A DNA stretch of 64,000 nt from Multifurca ochricompacta (GCA_022496185.1 WTXG01000117.1:50834-114833), one strand, 5' to 3'. Shown: positions 1 to 12,480, counted from the stretch's first letter. Numbers and translations are program-made. Notes: generated by a model from the letters alone, not told the origin.

Positions 1-3000
1 GAGAGAGGGGGAGGGACGCATACCTGAGGGCCGTAGTGTCCGCCAACTTCTCAACAAACTGTTTCATCGGGAGAACTCGAACGAGTTCGTGTAGAGGGCC
101 TCGGGGGGCCGTGTGAAACGAGCCGGTGATTTTGTGAACCACGGCATTTGAAACGAGTTGAAGACGTTTGAGGAGGGCCGGGGCCTGTCGAGTATGGACC
201 CAAAGCTGGGACCCATACGTCAGGACCGGGAGGCAAACGGCATTGAGGACGAGTCTCCAATTCTTGGTGGAGAGGCCTCGCTCGGAGTTGCCCAGCAGTT
301 GGAGGGCGCGTAAGGAAGCGCGTGCTCTGCGGCACATGATATCTACATGTGGTCGCCAGGACAAAGAAGGGGTAAAAAAGAAACCCAAATATCGCACCTG
401 GGCCCCCGCCTTGACTTCGAAGTCAGGCGCGTCGTGGCAGGGGAGGGAGATAGAGCGCGGGGGAAGATTCCGCGTGCGCGCGCGGGAGAAAAAAAGGGCC
501 TCGGTCTTTGCTGGGTCAGCAGACATGCCAGCGCGGAGCAGCCATTCCATAACCACTGAGTAATGTCGCTGTAAGGAGGAGACGACTTCATCCCAGGTGG
601 GGGCCCAAGCGAAGAGGAGGCCGTCATCGACATACATCGACAGACGGCAGCCAGTCCACGATGAGGCCAGGTGGAGCAAGGGGGCCGCATACAGCGTGGC
701 CAGGACAGGGGAGATCGGTGAACCCTGCGGGGTGCCAATCGTAGTGGTGTGTGGAGGACCCGTCTGGCCATTGAAAGACAGGCAGGCCGATCGACCAGTG
801 AGAAAGCTGTGAACCCAAGACACCACTTGGGGCGGGTAGCCTAGCCGAGCAAGAACCGCGGAGCATCGAGAGGGGTGGACGTGATCGAAGAAGCCCGAGA
901 CGTCAAACAGAACCATGCCGCAGACCATGCCAGAAGCCTGGACCCTGGTAACGTCATGGACTAACGAGAGGGCCGAGTCCAGGCAGCAAGAATTGGACCT
1001 AGCGCCAAACTGGGTAGACGGCAGTGTGCCGTAGCGGTCGATGTCAGACGTAAGGCGTTTAGCGAGCGCCTTGTCCAGTAGTTTGCCCATCACCTCGAGA
1101 AGGGAGATGGGCCGATGTGCTTTAGCCAGGCTGTAGTCTGGGCGAGCGGGTTTCGGGAGGACCACCGTGAGAGCGCGCTTCCAGGGTGGGGGAACGTGGC
1201 CTAGAGCGATAGAGCCATTGAACAGGGCGGTGAGGTGGTCCTGGATGACCGGCCATGCCCATTTGAGGATGCGCCAATTGAGCTTCGAGAACCCAGGGGC
1301 GGACTTGGAGGAAGTGCGGCGGAGGAGATCAGCAATCTTGTCCGGGGTGAACGGAATCCAGTCCCTGGTAGGGAACTGGGGCGGGTCGTCCTCAAAGCTC
1401 GGAGGAACAGGCGTGGATTCGGAGCCAAAGAACTGGGCGACAAAGACATCTTCAATGGCAGATCGGTCCCAAAGGAGCTGTCCACCAGGGCGGCGAATGG
1501 CGGGGACTATGGAGATGCGGCGGCCATGGCGCCAGGCAGCGACGTCCCAGACATCCTGGGTGGCAATAGCCTTGTTCGTCCAGGCGAATTTGGCAGCCCG
1601 GATCTCCTTGCGGAGGGATTTGGCCGCGTCAGCTTTGGCGGCAGGGTCGCGTCGGGAACGGCGTAGGGCGGATATGGCCTGGGTACAGGTGGGGTTCCAC
1701 CATTTGGCGCGTTTGGCACGAGGCGTGGAAGAGACGGCAAGGTGGATGTCCGAGACCGTGAGAATGGCGTCCAGCAGCCGATCGGCAAAGAGGTCGATGG
1801 CATCAGGTGATTCCAGGATTGGAATGGGAGGGAGGGAGAGCTCTAGGTGTTCACGCCAGGCAATCAGGGTGTCGTCAGAGACCTCAGTGACTAGGGATCA
1901 GCAAGGGTTTTCATACCCGCGCGGGTAAGCGCTGCGGGTTTTGACGGGTACGGGTACGGGTATACAACTCCCAACCCGCCAGAAACCCGTACCCGCGCAG
2001 CGGGTTTGGCGGGTATAAGTGGTCATTGGTCATTGACAAGATCAGCAGAAATTTAATGTTAAAATACATTTGTAGCAAACAAATGACAAGATTTAATTTG
2101 ATGTATGCTACAGGGTTTCTGTAAATATATTCTAGCGTTATCCTATGAAATATCAAAGCAGATCAACGGTGCGATGTAAAATAAAACTGTTATCAGTGAT
2201 CCACTCTCTTGAAAATCATGATGCAACTGTTTTATTAACGCGCGATCAATTCTGCCGGTCTGGCACTATCTAAAATACACTCTAGACTACTTTAGACTAT
2301 TCTATAATCTAATTATCAAATTACTTTACTGAAACAAGGCCCGCGTGTATCTACAGGCTGCATAGAGCAGCGACTACATTGCATCACATGGACCAGCATA
2401 TTGGTCTGATCTCCTTCCTATTAAGGAAGGTTGACTTAACAATCACGGCTTTGATTTTCCATTGGTCCGACAAGATTGTGATCACGCATAGATAACACAA
2501 CAGAAACGCGTTCACAAATTAATTAGATACACAGAATATACATCTAAGATCTGACATATGATCAAATTACATCATTAAACGAGATAACGAGATAACGCGT
2601 TCATTTAATCTAATAGCTGATATAGTACATCTAAAGTACAAGCCTGCGCCATGCCTGTTCCACAAAATGAAATAAAATAATAATGTAAATAAAGAATAAA
2701 CTTAATCTTCTGAACATAAATCAGCAATTATTGAGGGATCCTGAGTAGCCACAAATGAACGCGTTGTATCCAAGTGCATATCTCCTTGACCGGGATGGAC
2801 CGGGCCGAGTGTCCGAAATGCGCGAAGCAAGTAAAGAACTTGCACGCGTTTCATTTTATGGGTAACCTGGGTATCAAAACAAATATCCAGGGGTTACCCC
2901 TGCCAATAACTATACATGTGTCAATTATTTTTGCATTCTATGCGGTCATCTGACAGGCTTTTCATCAATGTTCTATAACATCAATCTAATCATCTTTGTA

Positions 3001-4136
3001 TATTGGGGTGGATTTTAGTTGCGCTTGTATAAAATTGAAACCAGAATAATAAAACAACAATAGAATAATGAATTATCTTAATCTTATGAATATAAAACAG
3101 GAATCTTTGAAGGATCCTGAGTAGCCACAAATGAACGCGTTGTGTATCTCCTTGACCGGGATGTCCCGGGCCGGTTATCCGAAATGCGCGATGCAAGCAA
3201 AGAACTTGCACGCGTTTACACACAGGTAACCCGCAGGTGACCCGCGGGTAACCCGCGGGTTACCCGTACCCGTAGCGACGGGTACGGGTACGGGTACGGG
3301 TACCAATGAAGATACCCGGGGGTTACCCCTGCTATTCACTATCAGTGACGTAGGACTTGACGGGAGGAGCCGGGGCTAGCGAGAGGAGTGAGTGCTGCCA
3401 GGAGAACCTGAGGCCAGCATGGTCAGAGCCCAGGCTAGCAGACCAGTCAAGAGTGATCGGCGAGAGTGAGCCGCCGATGCGCAGGGACTGGGAGACCCAG
3501 ACCAAGTCGAGAACATTACCCTCATGGTTAGACGCGCGGCGGGTCACAATGCCCGGTACCGAGGCCAACGTAAGTCCCTGATCAGAGGTCCAGTCCAGGA
3601 AAGCTGAGGCGAGGGGCGAGGTGGGAGTGGGTGAGCCAGGCAGGGCCCAGTCTGGGTGGTGGAGGTTGAAGTCTCCAGCTAGGACGGTCGGTGTGTCATC
3701 CAGGGTCAGCTCAAGGAGCGCGCGGAGGGCAGACGGGTCCCGGACGTCGTTGTAGAAGGAGATAATGCGGAGGAGGCGATCTTGTATCCGCAGGTCTCCG
3801 ACGAGAATGCACGGGTGGGCGCAGATGTCGTGCCGAGTTTCAAACTGGGCAGGGAAAAGAGTGTCAGAGTGAGACGGGAGGAAACGTCTCACATAGATAA
3901 GGGTTTTCGCGCGGGTCTGAGCCCGAAGCGAAGGGTAGAAGAATGTCCAGCCTGGGTGGGCTGGGGCACCGAGGGTGTCCTGACCGTCGGGAAGGGTGTC
4001 GGAACGCGAGACGCTGATTCGGCCAAACCAGGGCTCGTGAACCAAAAGAATGTGATCCTGTCTGTTAGTATTAAGCACAGCGTGCAGGTTCACGTTGCTG
4101 TGCTGTATGTTGAGGCTCAGGATGGAGCACTCAGAC
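1..4136 (-). mobile_element. LINE (non-LTR retrotransposon) ORF2: endonuclease plus reverse transcriptase, interrupted by a hAT-like element
   Basis: ORF2 starts at the ATG at 4136. Positions 4136-3350 encode an APE-type endonuclease/exonuclease-phosphatase domain, with motifs such as AGDFNLHHPDW and GSDHAGL. The frame resumes at 1891 on the far side of a 1,450-bp insertion and stays open in every segment I read down to the window start. Reverse transcriptase motifs are visible: FDVSGFFDH near 890, a TPQGSPISPVL block near 740-700 and the catalytic YVDD near 635. Segments read around 1890-1200, 1140-1020, 900-600 and 540-240 have no stop, so the LINE looks young apart from the insertion. The C-terminal part lies outside the window. 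These elements copy themselves by target-primed reverse transcription. The insertion breaks ORF2 between the two domains, so this copy cannot make a full ORF2 protein. Confidence 0.9.
1892..3341. mobile_element. Non-autonomous hAT-like DNA transposon, complete (copy 1)
   Basis: The element begins TAGGGATCAGCAAGGG and ends in the reverse complement of TAGTGAATAGCAGGGG, giving imperfect terminal inverted repeats of the hAT type. It is flanked by a perfect 8-bp target duplication, TCAGTGAC, at 1884-1891 and 3342-3349. Removing it restores the LINE ORF2 frame, which proves the boundaries. Both ends carry arrays of GGGTAC-like repeats, likely transposase-binding sites. The AT-rich centre has no transposase ORF. 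The right-end region is present twice in tandem (about 2690-2911 and 3065-3341). Confidence 0.9.
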
Positions 4137-4413
4137 ATGGAAATTGAATGGGTCGAGGGAGGGCGCCGGAGACGGCCCAACTGGGATCAGATCCCGGAGG
4201 GGCATTATCTTGGCGAGGAGCTCGACGAGGTCCGGAGAGTCTTCGGCCAACCGCCTGGTGACAGAGGCACCAGAGCCGTTCCCGCCGATGAGGCGGTCGA
4301 AGAAATATAGCTCGACGGCCGCCTCACGGCGGCGTGAGGAGTCGAGTAGGAAGCGAAGGTGCTGCATGCCACGCGTGGTCAGGTGCTCACCATCAAAGAG
4401 GATCGCAGCTTAA
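4131..4413 (-). pseudogene. 3' end of LINE ORF1, 5'-truncated
   Basis: An open frame enters at about 4413 and ends at the TGA at 4131-4133 with the residues FNFHV. It is in the right place to be the end of the ORF1 (gag-like) protein of the LINE that follows. The ORF1 stop overlaps the ORF2 start in the string ATGTCTGA. Sequence upstream of about 4413 is no longer LINE-like. It resembles 16955-17060, so the element is 5'-truncated here, as is typical of LINE copies. No zinc knuckle is visible in the short remaining piece. Confidence 0.6.
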
Positions 4414-5046
4414 GATGGGGAGGTAGTGAAACTGGAGTAAGGAATGGACGGGCATGCGGCCCGGAATGCAAATGCTGATAAAAGATAATATACCGAACTA
4501 GATTGTTCAGGGAGAGGCAATAGATGGAGGTTTCATGCTCAACGCCCGAGCCACCCTTACACCTCCGACAATTGACTTGGAACATAATAATGATCATGTT
4601 ATGCCCTAAGTATATATAACAAGCCTAAAGGAAAACAAAATAATAAATAAAATGTTGTTTTTTGTTTTTCTGATGAGTGCGTGTGTATATCGGTGGTGGT
4701 GGGTCGAATAACTCAGAGGGGAGAAGTAGAAGATGATGATGGGCCCTTTCTTCCCTATATATCATGCCGATGCCCTACAGTTGAAGAGAGAAAAAGGCCA
4801 AAAAATAAAATAAAATAAACGACAAAAAACAAAAAAGGTAATAAAAACAACAACAAAAGTTCGCTGGGATGCCAAGGGAATAGCAAAAAAAAAAAAGTCG
4901 TTTCGTTGTCATCGTTCAAATATGGGAGGGCATTGCGTACGCGCCCCGGGGGGGGAGAGAGGGGGCGATGGGGCTCTCTCCTTCCCCAGGTGCCCAGTGA
5001 TGAATATTAACCATCTGTGTTAACCCAGAATATTTTTTATTTTATT
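4414..5046. other. Intergenic, partly repeated
   Basis: No gene is seen. Positions 4411-4560 resemble 16955-17060, with a shared stretch around the string GACATGCGGCCCGGAATGCA or close variants, so this is an old dispersed repeat. The remainder is A/T-rich with short purine runs and probably holds the 3' flank of the gene at 5.05-8.3 kb. Confidence 0.5.
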
Positions 5047-5663
5047 TTAATTCACCCCGTTTTCATGTGTTACATCGTCCGTGTCGTGCTGTCGTTTTGT
5101 TGTCAAGTCGTACCAAGTTCTCCTGTCATCATCATCGTCATCGGCGTCAACATCAACGTCAATATTGTGAACATCACCACCACTACCACCATCACCATCA
5201 CGAACGCTAGGCGAAGCCTGCATCCTCATACGCTGATGCATCTCCACAATATCTCCAGGGGTCATACAAATGAGCGCATCGAGCGCCGCATCATGTTCTC
5301 GTTCACAATGTCCGACGAGTTCCACATATGCCGCACTTAGAGGGTACGTCGCCACGCGTGTACCTTCATCTACTTCTCGCTTCCGAAGTCTTTAAAAGCA
5401 CAACGAATCAATTAAAAAAAAAAAAAGACATGGAGGGGGGTGGGGGGTGGGGAAAACTCACAGACACATTCGACATTGTAGTCTCTCTCCCACTGTCTCA
5501 TATACCAGCTGAATATGTCGTATCCCGATCTTGCGTGACGGTGGGGTAGTAGGGGTAGAGGTAGGGGCCGTCGTCATCTTTAAATTGTCATCTCCGAGTT
5601 CATCCTCCCGCTCTTTTCTTCTTCACCTTGTACTGCTACAGGACAGAGCGACGAGGACCGCAA

Positions 5664-5703
<40 letters not shown>

Positions 5704-6875
5704 AGCAGAGATTCTCGTGGTAGTGACGATGTGGGATCTTCGTCGTCAACGGACACCACCACCACTACCTCCTCCTCCACAACAGGCGCAGGCGCAAATG
5801 CAGACGGGGACGAAATAATAGGGGCAGGCTCAGGCTCAGACGCAGGTGGAGGAGGTGATGAGGGCGGTGATGGCAGTGGTAGTGGTGGTGGTGGTAATAG
5901 TGGTGGGGACATAATTCTACGCCGCTTCGGCGCACTCTCTCCATCCACCAGTGATTCTTCAGCCTCTCGTTCACGTCTTAACTCACGAGGTTTTTCCGCT
6001 GCCGAGGACTGCGCCATCGCTGTCGGTGCTGGTGCTGGTGCTGGTGCTAGTGGAACTGTTGGGACATGGACCTCGGTCGTTCGCGTTGCGGGGGAGGAGG
6101 AAGAAGAGGATGGTGATGAGGAAAATGATGATGGGGGCATGGACAAAGATGACCGTGCTGGAAAGAGAGATCCTGGTGGTGGTGGCTGTTGTTGCTGTTG
6201 TTGCTGCGACAAAGGCAAAGGTAAAGACCGTGGCGGAGGCGGCGGCGGCGGTGGTGTCATTGAGAGCTTTTTAGCGGTAGCTGCGGCGCCGCACGTGCAT
6301 TTCTCGAGTAACTGAGTAACCCAACAAAAAGAAAACAAAAAGTAAACCACCCGCGCCGCAAAACCCCAACAACAACAACAAAAAAAAAAAAAAGAGGGCA
6401 CGGATTGGGGTCATCAAAGAGATGGGATGAAGCGTACGTACCTGGGCAGACACCCCTGCCAGTTTTTGTTCTAGTTGCAAACGAGTCCTCCGTTCACGCT
6501 GGACATTAGATACGCCTTTCAAAAAAAAACAAAATAAAATAAGAAAAAGAAAAAGGCCAGGAGGGCAGGAGGGGAGGGGAGGAACGGAGGAAAGGAGGAA
6601 CGGGGGGACTCACAATCTCTAACTTGGGTTTGCGCATCCTGTAGCGCTCGTAATGCCTGTGCACGCTCGGTCTGCACGCGCTGCAACAACTCGGTAAGCC
6701 GTTGCCGCTCGCGCAGAGATCGTATGTGCTCAGCATGGAGAGCGGCCAGTTCGTGTTGCACAGCCGCAATGGCCGTCCCCCAAGTCTGCTCGAGAAGAGC
6801 CTTGACAGGCTGAAGTACCTGAAATGAGGCGATCGCAGGCGACGGGGCGAAGCGCCGTTGCTGCTGCTGCTGCTG

Positions 6876-6920
<45 letters not shown>

Positions 6921-8203
6921 GATTGAGGCTGAGGCTGAGGCCGAGATTGCGATTGCGATTGTGATTGCGACTGAGATTGAGATGGTGTTGATGTGGACGA
7001 AGGTGCGGAGGAGGAAGAAGAGGAGGCGGAGGACGGAGGGGGAAGAGCTATTTGCGATCGTGCGGACAGTTGCGCTTGCGCTTGCGATTGAGGTTGACTC
7101 AGGCTCAGGAGGATCGGCGGAATTCTCGTCTGCGCCCCTGTCCCTAACCCTATTCCAGTCCCAGTCCCAGTCGCGACACCGGGCATCGCACTTGTAAATG
7201 CGATAGCTTGCTGTGCCTGCCCCTGCGTCGATACCTGTATCGGAGTCTGCACTTGCGCTTGCACTTGAGCTTGAGCTTGAGCTTGTCCCCGCAAGCGCGT
7301 GGCCGTGGCCATCTGTACAGCCAGGGGCGTCCCGAGAGGGGATTGGGCGCTCTGGTCTGGACCTGAACGCGGCGCCTGTACCGCGGAGGAAGCGAGCATA
7401 GTCGTCGTCGGATGAGTCATCTTCTGTTGCGGCTGTTGTTGCACTGATTGCTGTTGTTGTTGCTGGTGCTGGTGCTGATGTTGGTTCTGGTGTTGTTGTG
7501 GGTGCTGCTGATGTGCTTGTGTTGGTGGTAATTGTAGTGGTAAAGATGGTGGTGGTGGTGGTGGTGGTGGTGGGGCTGATGGTAGTGGTGCAGGTTCTAA
7601 CGTTTGCGGTTTTAGGAGGCGGGTAGGGAGTGGTGCGAGGTTGGCGTGTGCGATGACATTCCGATTCTGAGCATGCGCGTGCGTAACCTGCTGCTGCCAT
7701 TGCTGAAAGTGGTGATATAGCTGCTGCTGCCGATTATGCTGCTCTTCTTGCTGCTTCTGCTTCTGTTGCTGCTGCTGCTGCTGCTGTTCGTAGCCAGCCG
7801 GAAGAAGTCCCGACATGCGTAAATGGTCCGACATACGCGTGGCCTGCTGCAGGTTGCTGCCACCACCACTACTACCAATCCCAGGCGACGAAGTGGACGA
7901 GGACGAGGATAAAACGTGCCGCCCTTGCACATGGGGGGGTGCAGGCGGGTGAGCGTGTGCAGCCAAATGTGAAAGTGAAAGTGAAAGTGAGGGTGAATGA
8001 GGGTGCGCGGTCGGTGGGGGGGTCAAGATCGAAGTACGTATAGGCGCGATCGCGTGTGGGTCAATGGTAAGCGCGCTTGATCCAGGTGCAGGTGCAGGTG
8101 CAGGTGCAGGTGCAGGTACTGCCGTCGTCGCGTGAGATGTCGATGTTGCTGTCACCGTAATGGGTAGTCGCTGGGTGTGAGAATGGACTTTTTCGTTCTG
8201 CAT
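5047..8203 (-). CDS. Low-complexity, coiled-coil, nuclear-type protein with a CxxC/HxxxxH C-terminus
   Basis: The start is taken as the ATG at 8203; an upstream ATG at 8329 is also open. The order is: an N-terminal P/S/Q-rich region with long poly-Q; a coiled coil (6800-6614, continued by an exon at 6515-6442); a proline-rich stretch; a basic cluster with KRRR resembling a nuclear signal; an acidic region and QE repeats; and an end with CRMC followed about 28 residues later by HCEREH, a possible zinc-binding pair. Introns with good borders are 6613-6516, 6441-6312 and 5461-5390. The frame must change inside the CAA/CAG run near 6874 and again near 5612, where the duplicate at 22.6 kb has one base more. 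A transcriptional or chromatin role is only inferred from composition. I do not recognise the family. Confidence 0.6.
5390..5461 (-). other. Intron of the nuclear-type protein gene
   Basis: GTGAGT donor at 5461 and AAAG acceptor at 5390. Splicing joins CRMCL to LRKREVDEGTR in frame. The duplicate gene at 22.7 kb has lost the GT of this donor. Confidence 0.75.
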
Positions 8204-8329
8204 CGAGAGAGTCAATAAAAGGTTTCGTTTCTGGCGACGCGTGTATTTAGAATCTATCTGGTTCCAGTTCGAGGGAGGGGGAGGAGATAGATGATCGATG
8301 ACAAGGTTTGTTCCTCGTTGTTTCTCCAC

Positions 8330-8846
8330 CCCCGCTCCGAAGCGTTCCCCTTATACACGACACGACACGCATACGAGTGAGTGAGTGAGTCAATGTCAAG
8401 TGAACCAACGTGATGATGATGATTAATGGTTGACGTCAACATCCGACAGCGTGAGAAAACTTTATAAAAAAGTAGAGTCAAAATTCATCCATCGATCATC
8501 GATCTTGATTAGGTCAGAAATACAAGAAAAAAAAAAGAAAAAGAAACATGAAATGGGGAGGAGAGGAGAATGAGACAATCCAATCAATCAATCAATCAAT
8601 CAATCATCAATAATCCGTTAAACGGCCAGCCAAAAGACAGGAGAACGAACAGAAAAAGAAAAAGAAAGCTGTATGCATCGCGAACAAAACCTTTAAAAAA
8701 AAAGAAATGAAAATGAATGAATGGAGGAGAATAATAAAAACACGCAGAAAAAAAATGCATGGATCGTGATCATTATCAAATCGTGAACTCGTTTGTCGTC
8801 GTCCGTCTAATACTTGCCACTTGCCTCTCGGGAGCCATCCATCCGC
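8330..8846. repeat. Intergenic spacer with a CAAT microsatellite
   Basis: This is the upstream flank of the 5-8 kb gene and the 3' flank of the CBM48 gene. It is A-rich and holds a (CAAT)n run at about 8579-8606. No coding signal is seen. Confidence 0.6.
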
Positions 8847-11031
8847 CTACGCCTTGACGCTCTTCTCTTTCTTCTCCTTCTCCTTATCGCTAAAGATCTC
8901 CTTCAGCTTACCCAGCAGACTATGCCGCTTCTCGCGTTTCTGCTGACTGGAGAACCGAGACGAGCCCGTCGGAGAGTTGTCTCCGCTCTTGTCCTTTCCG
9001 TAAGGGAACGAGAACTTGCGCGACGTCTTCCGGGCCGGCGTCGTGGTTAACGTAGGTGTCGCAGTAGAGGAACTCGCGGATTTCGAGTGCCCGTTGACGG
9101 CCGGTGAGGCGGAGGCAACAGCTGGTGCGGGCGATGACGGTGCTTCGGAGGGCTCAGCCACCTTCACTCCAGGCTTGGGTTCGGGATCAGCGGCTGGGGC
9201 GGGCTCAGATGCAGGAATGGGACTGGAAGTTTCTGCCGGGGCAGGGGAGGGTGCGGGCTCCTCACTAGCAGGGGCAGCCACCTTGAGCTCAGGCTCAGAC
9301 TCTGTCTTAGCCTCAGGCTCGGATGAAGCTGCAGGCGCGGGCGCGGGTTCAGATGGAGGCTCAGATAGCACCACAGGCTCCTCGCTCGCTGGGGCAACCA
9401 CTACATTGGGCTCAACTGCAACTGCAGTTGCAGGTTCTGGCGCGGCTTCAAACAAGGGCTCGGGTACAGCGGCAGGCTCCTCGCTTGCTGGGGAAACCAC
9501 TGCATTGGGCTCTGCTACAACCGCATCTGCAGGTTCTGGCGCGGCTTCCGACAAGGGTTCGGGTACGGCAGCGGCGGGCTCCGCCTTCTCGGGCTCGATT
9601 GGAACCGGCTCGGCAACAGCAGCGGGGGGTTGTACAATTGCGGCAGGCTTCGGAACAGGTTCGACAGCGCCATTAGGTTGAGGCTCCTTATCCGGTTTGG
9701 TTGTGGGCTCGGGATGGGCAGTGGTCTTGGCTTCTTCAACCGGCGCGGGGGCAGCTTCCTTTGGCCGCTCAGCGTCCGATACCGGCGCAATGGGCACATC
9801 TGATGTCTCCTTATCCAGTGCGGGAACGATCCCCGTTGGTCCTTCAGCTGGTGCAGCCTCTGATACTGGCGCAGCGGCAGGCTCAAAAGTCGCTTCTTCG
9901 ACCTGGGGTACAACTACAGCAGTAGCACCTCCAAGGAGACGTAGGGGTACGTGCGTTGAGCGCTCATGCTCAGCGTCAGCTTCAGCTAAAACAGGGGTAT
10001 CAATGGAGTCAGGGGAACCCTCGAATGTGGCGCCAGAAGGTGTCGAATTAGGAAGGATACCGATAGGGACGTCGGGTGCGAGCTCGAGAATAGGAATCTG
10101 GACGGGCTGCGGCGCGGGGTTATTTAAGCAACCGCCTGGAATGGGAAAGAAACGTACCTCTGTAGCGGGGCGGGTGGGTGCTTCCTTAAGAGCCTGAGGC
10201 TCAGGGGTAAGCTAAGTTCCCTCGTCAGCCACTAAGTATGAAACCTTGATATTGAAACAAACCTCATACGCAGCCTTCTCTACCTCTTGTGGGCTTGGTG
10301 CGACCTGGGCAACGGCCGCCTGGGCCGCTTCAACAACTGGCTCCACAGCCGCCTTGACTTCCTCTTCCTCAATGAGGGTGGGAACTTGTTCATGCGCAGG
10401 TGGCTCATGTGATGCACCGTGCGCAGAACCGTTTGCCACTGGCTCTTCAGCATGCTCCTGTGCCTTTTCCGCGGGCTCAGGCTCCGCCTCCGACTCGGAA
10501 TGGTACGATGGCGGGGCAGTAGCGTGTATGGGCTCCTGCAATGCGGGTTTTTGAGGCGCAGTATACACGTTATTGACGAAGCCATGGTCGATCTCTGTTG
10601 GCTCAGCATCGTTGGTCATCCAGCGACCGTCGACGATAAATTTGTAAGCAAATTTGTCCTTCCATGGGATGAAGATAGGAGGAGCTTCAAAGCCATCGGG
10701 CTTGCGGGTGAGGCGAAGAGAAGAAGACCACTGTATGCAAAGATGCGAGGCGTAGGAGGATATGAAGGAGGGAAGCCGAAGTGAAAACCCGGTAGTAATT
10801 CCAGGCATTAGTGAACAAGATTATAAAAGAAAAGAAAAAACAATAAAAGAAGAGGAAAGGATTGGCAAACTTGCCTGGTCGAAGGTACCAGTTACTATAA
10901 CTTCGTTGGCATCTGCGTGTGGCCTATTTTATGAAGAGGGGAGTGTCAGAGGGGGGAATGTGTAGAACACGGTTATACGGCGTGGTGGCGTACCATCGGA
11001 GGATGACTTGATGGAGGTCTTGGGAAGACAT
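8847..11031 (-). CDS. CBM48 (AMPK glycogen-binding-like) protein with a long Pro/Ala/Glu-rich tail
   Basis: Five exons give 622 codons before the stop: 11031-10994, 10923-10875, 10730-10263, 10211-10158 and 10106-8847. All junctions stay in frame. The first about 90 residues form a carbohydrate-binding module of the AMPK-beta/CBM48 type: HQVILRW, VIVTGTFDQW, then WKDKFAYKFIVDGRW and a typical NNVYTAP end. The rest is a low-complexity Pro/Ala/Glu/Val-rich region with a basic end (KKEKSVKA). The domain resembles fungal cruciform-DNA-binding CRP1/MDG1-like proteins as well as glycogen-binding AMPK subunits. No catalytic domain is present, so glycan binding or signalling is inferred. Intron 2 starts with GCAAGT after CAG, a non-canonical GC-AG intron. 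Confidence 0.85.
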
Positions 11032-12480
11032 GATGATGAGATCGAATCAGAAAGTGGACTGGGCTGAGGAGAGATGCTGGGCCCTGGGCGATACGAGCAG
11101 ATATGGAGCGTGAGGGAAACGTGTAGGGTGAATCACAGCCCCGCGAGCCTCGTGTCTGCGAAACAGTGAAAGGAAGCAAGTAAATTATGAGATTTTAGTC
11201 GCTCTCCAGGAACGAAATTGGAGGAAACGGTTTCACCCTCGAAGTAGGGGAGGGGGAGGGGAGTGGAGGGGAGTTGAAGGAAAACAGGAGCAGAGAAGGT
11301 GAGTGACGAGGAGCAAGCGACGAGCAAACTTGTGGGCGGCGGGTCCGGCGTGGCCAATGAATTTCGGAAATTTCGGGAAATTTCGACATTTTGACGTAAA
11401 TTGTTTTTATTTTTATTTTTTACTTTCATCCACTCAACCTCCACTCGGTAAATTAATTCTCAGACAGACTCAGACATCCGCCTATCCTATAAGCCAAGCC
11501 AAGCCAAGCGGAAGAGGAGGGGGAAGGGGAGAATAAAATGTTGTTAAGTTTATTAATTTTTAACCTTAACCCAACCAACATCACGTACCTCGCACCTCCC
11601 CCGAACCATGACGATCACGCATGTATGCATGTATGTATGCTGCCACCGCCCGACCTCCAAACCTCCAACCTCCACTGCATCTGCCGAATAAAAATCACAT
11701 GCCCTTTTACCGCCAATCTCTACAATCTGAATGGAATATGCGTGTTTCGCCATGCATGATCTGTCCTTCCCCGCACCGTCTGACAATCATTTAGCTTCAT
11801 TTGTCTTAGTATATTATACTACTCGCTGTTGATATCTGAGGGGGTTATCCTATTGGATATATCGTTTTCCATCTTGCTTTCTCCTCAAGTTATCCCCGTA
11901 CTCCCCAGGCTCGCGCTACCGCTTTCTGTCTACTATGCTCTGATGACATGTTGCTGGGTATCACTGCGACAAGTGATCATGACGTATATGCAGTCGACTG
12001 GCTTTGGTGAATTGAACCTTTTCCTCACACGTTATGACGTTTACAACAACGTGTCCTGTGATCTGATCTCCGCTGCTCCGCTCTCAGCCACGCTTTCGAC
12101 ATGCACTAAGGCGCCTATCGACAGCACGGGACACAGCTTTCATCATCACTTTCAACAAGATAAACGCTTACCCCGCTCGCGTCGCGCCTACTAAAGTGTT
12201 CGACACCGATTTCCTTGATCTCTGTCTGTGCTACGTGTGGGGTACTATAGATGTCACCAATCTGACGTCACCCTGACCCATCATTTACAGTCCAATTAAA
12301 CCCCCGTTTCAGCCAATCTCATCTTACTGGATCCAACAATAGCGCCCCTTCGTTTTCTCCTAGTTTGGCGTGCCAGTTCCAAGGTCACATATATATATAC
12401 ACCCCCACTGTCTTGGTCGGAGCGTTCACTTAATGCTATCTTCTGTTTCATCAATGAATGGCTCGCAATTCTGTTGACTT
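11032..12480. other. Intergenic region upstream of the CBM48 gene
   Basis: There are pyrimidine-rich stretches and short open frames on both strands, but none has a spliceable context or recognisable protein. A direct repeat of AAGCC occurs near 11490-11510. Presumably this holds the CBM48 promoter, and possibly a UTR of an unseen gene. Confidence 0.5.

Noticed and set aside
5731..6315. Long Gly/Ser-rich plus-strand frame
   Set aside because: It is the antisense reading of the proline/acid-rich exon of the minus-strand gene; repeats keep all frames open.
6519..7700. Separate Thr-rich protein on the minus strand
   Set aside because: The poly-Thr part is a frame shadow of the poly-Q tract; only the coiled-coil end is taken as real and placed in the main gene.
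9016..9681. Plus-strand Ala/Gly/Ser-rich frame of about 220 codons
   Set aside because: It is antisense to the Pro/Ala/Glu tail of the CBM48 gene, whose exons splice cleanly on the other strand.
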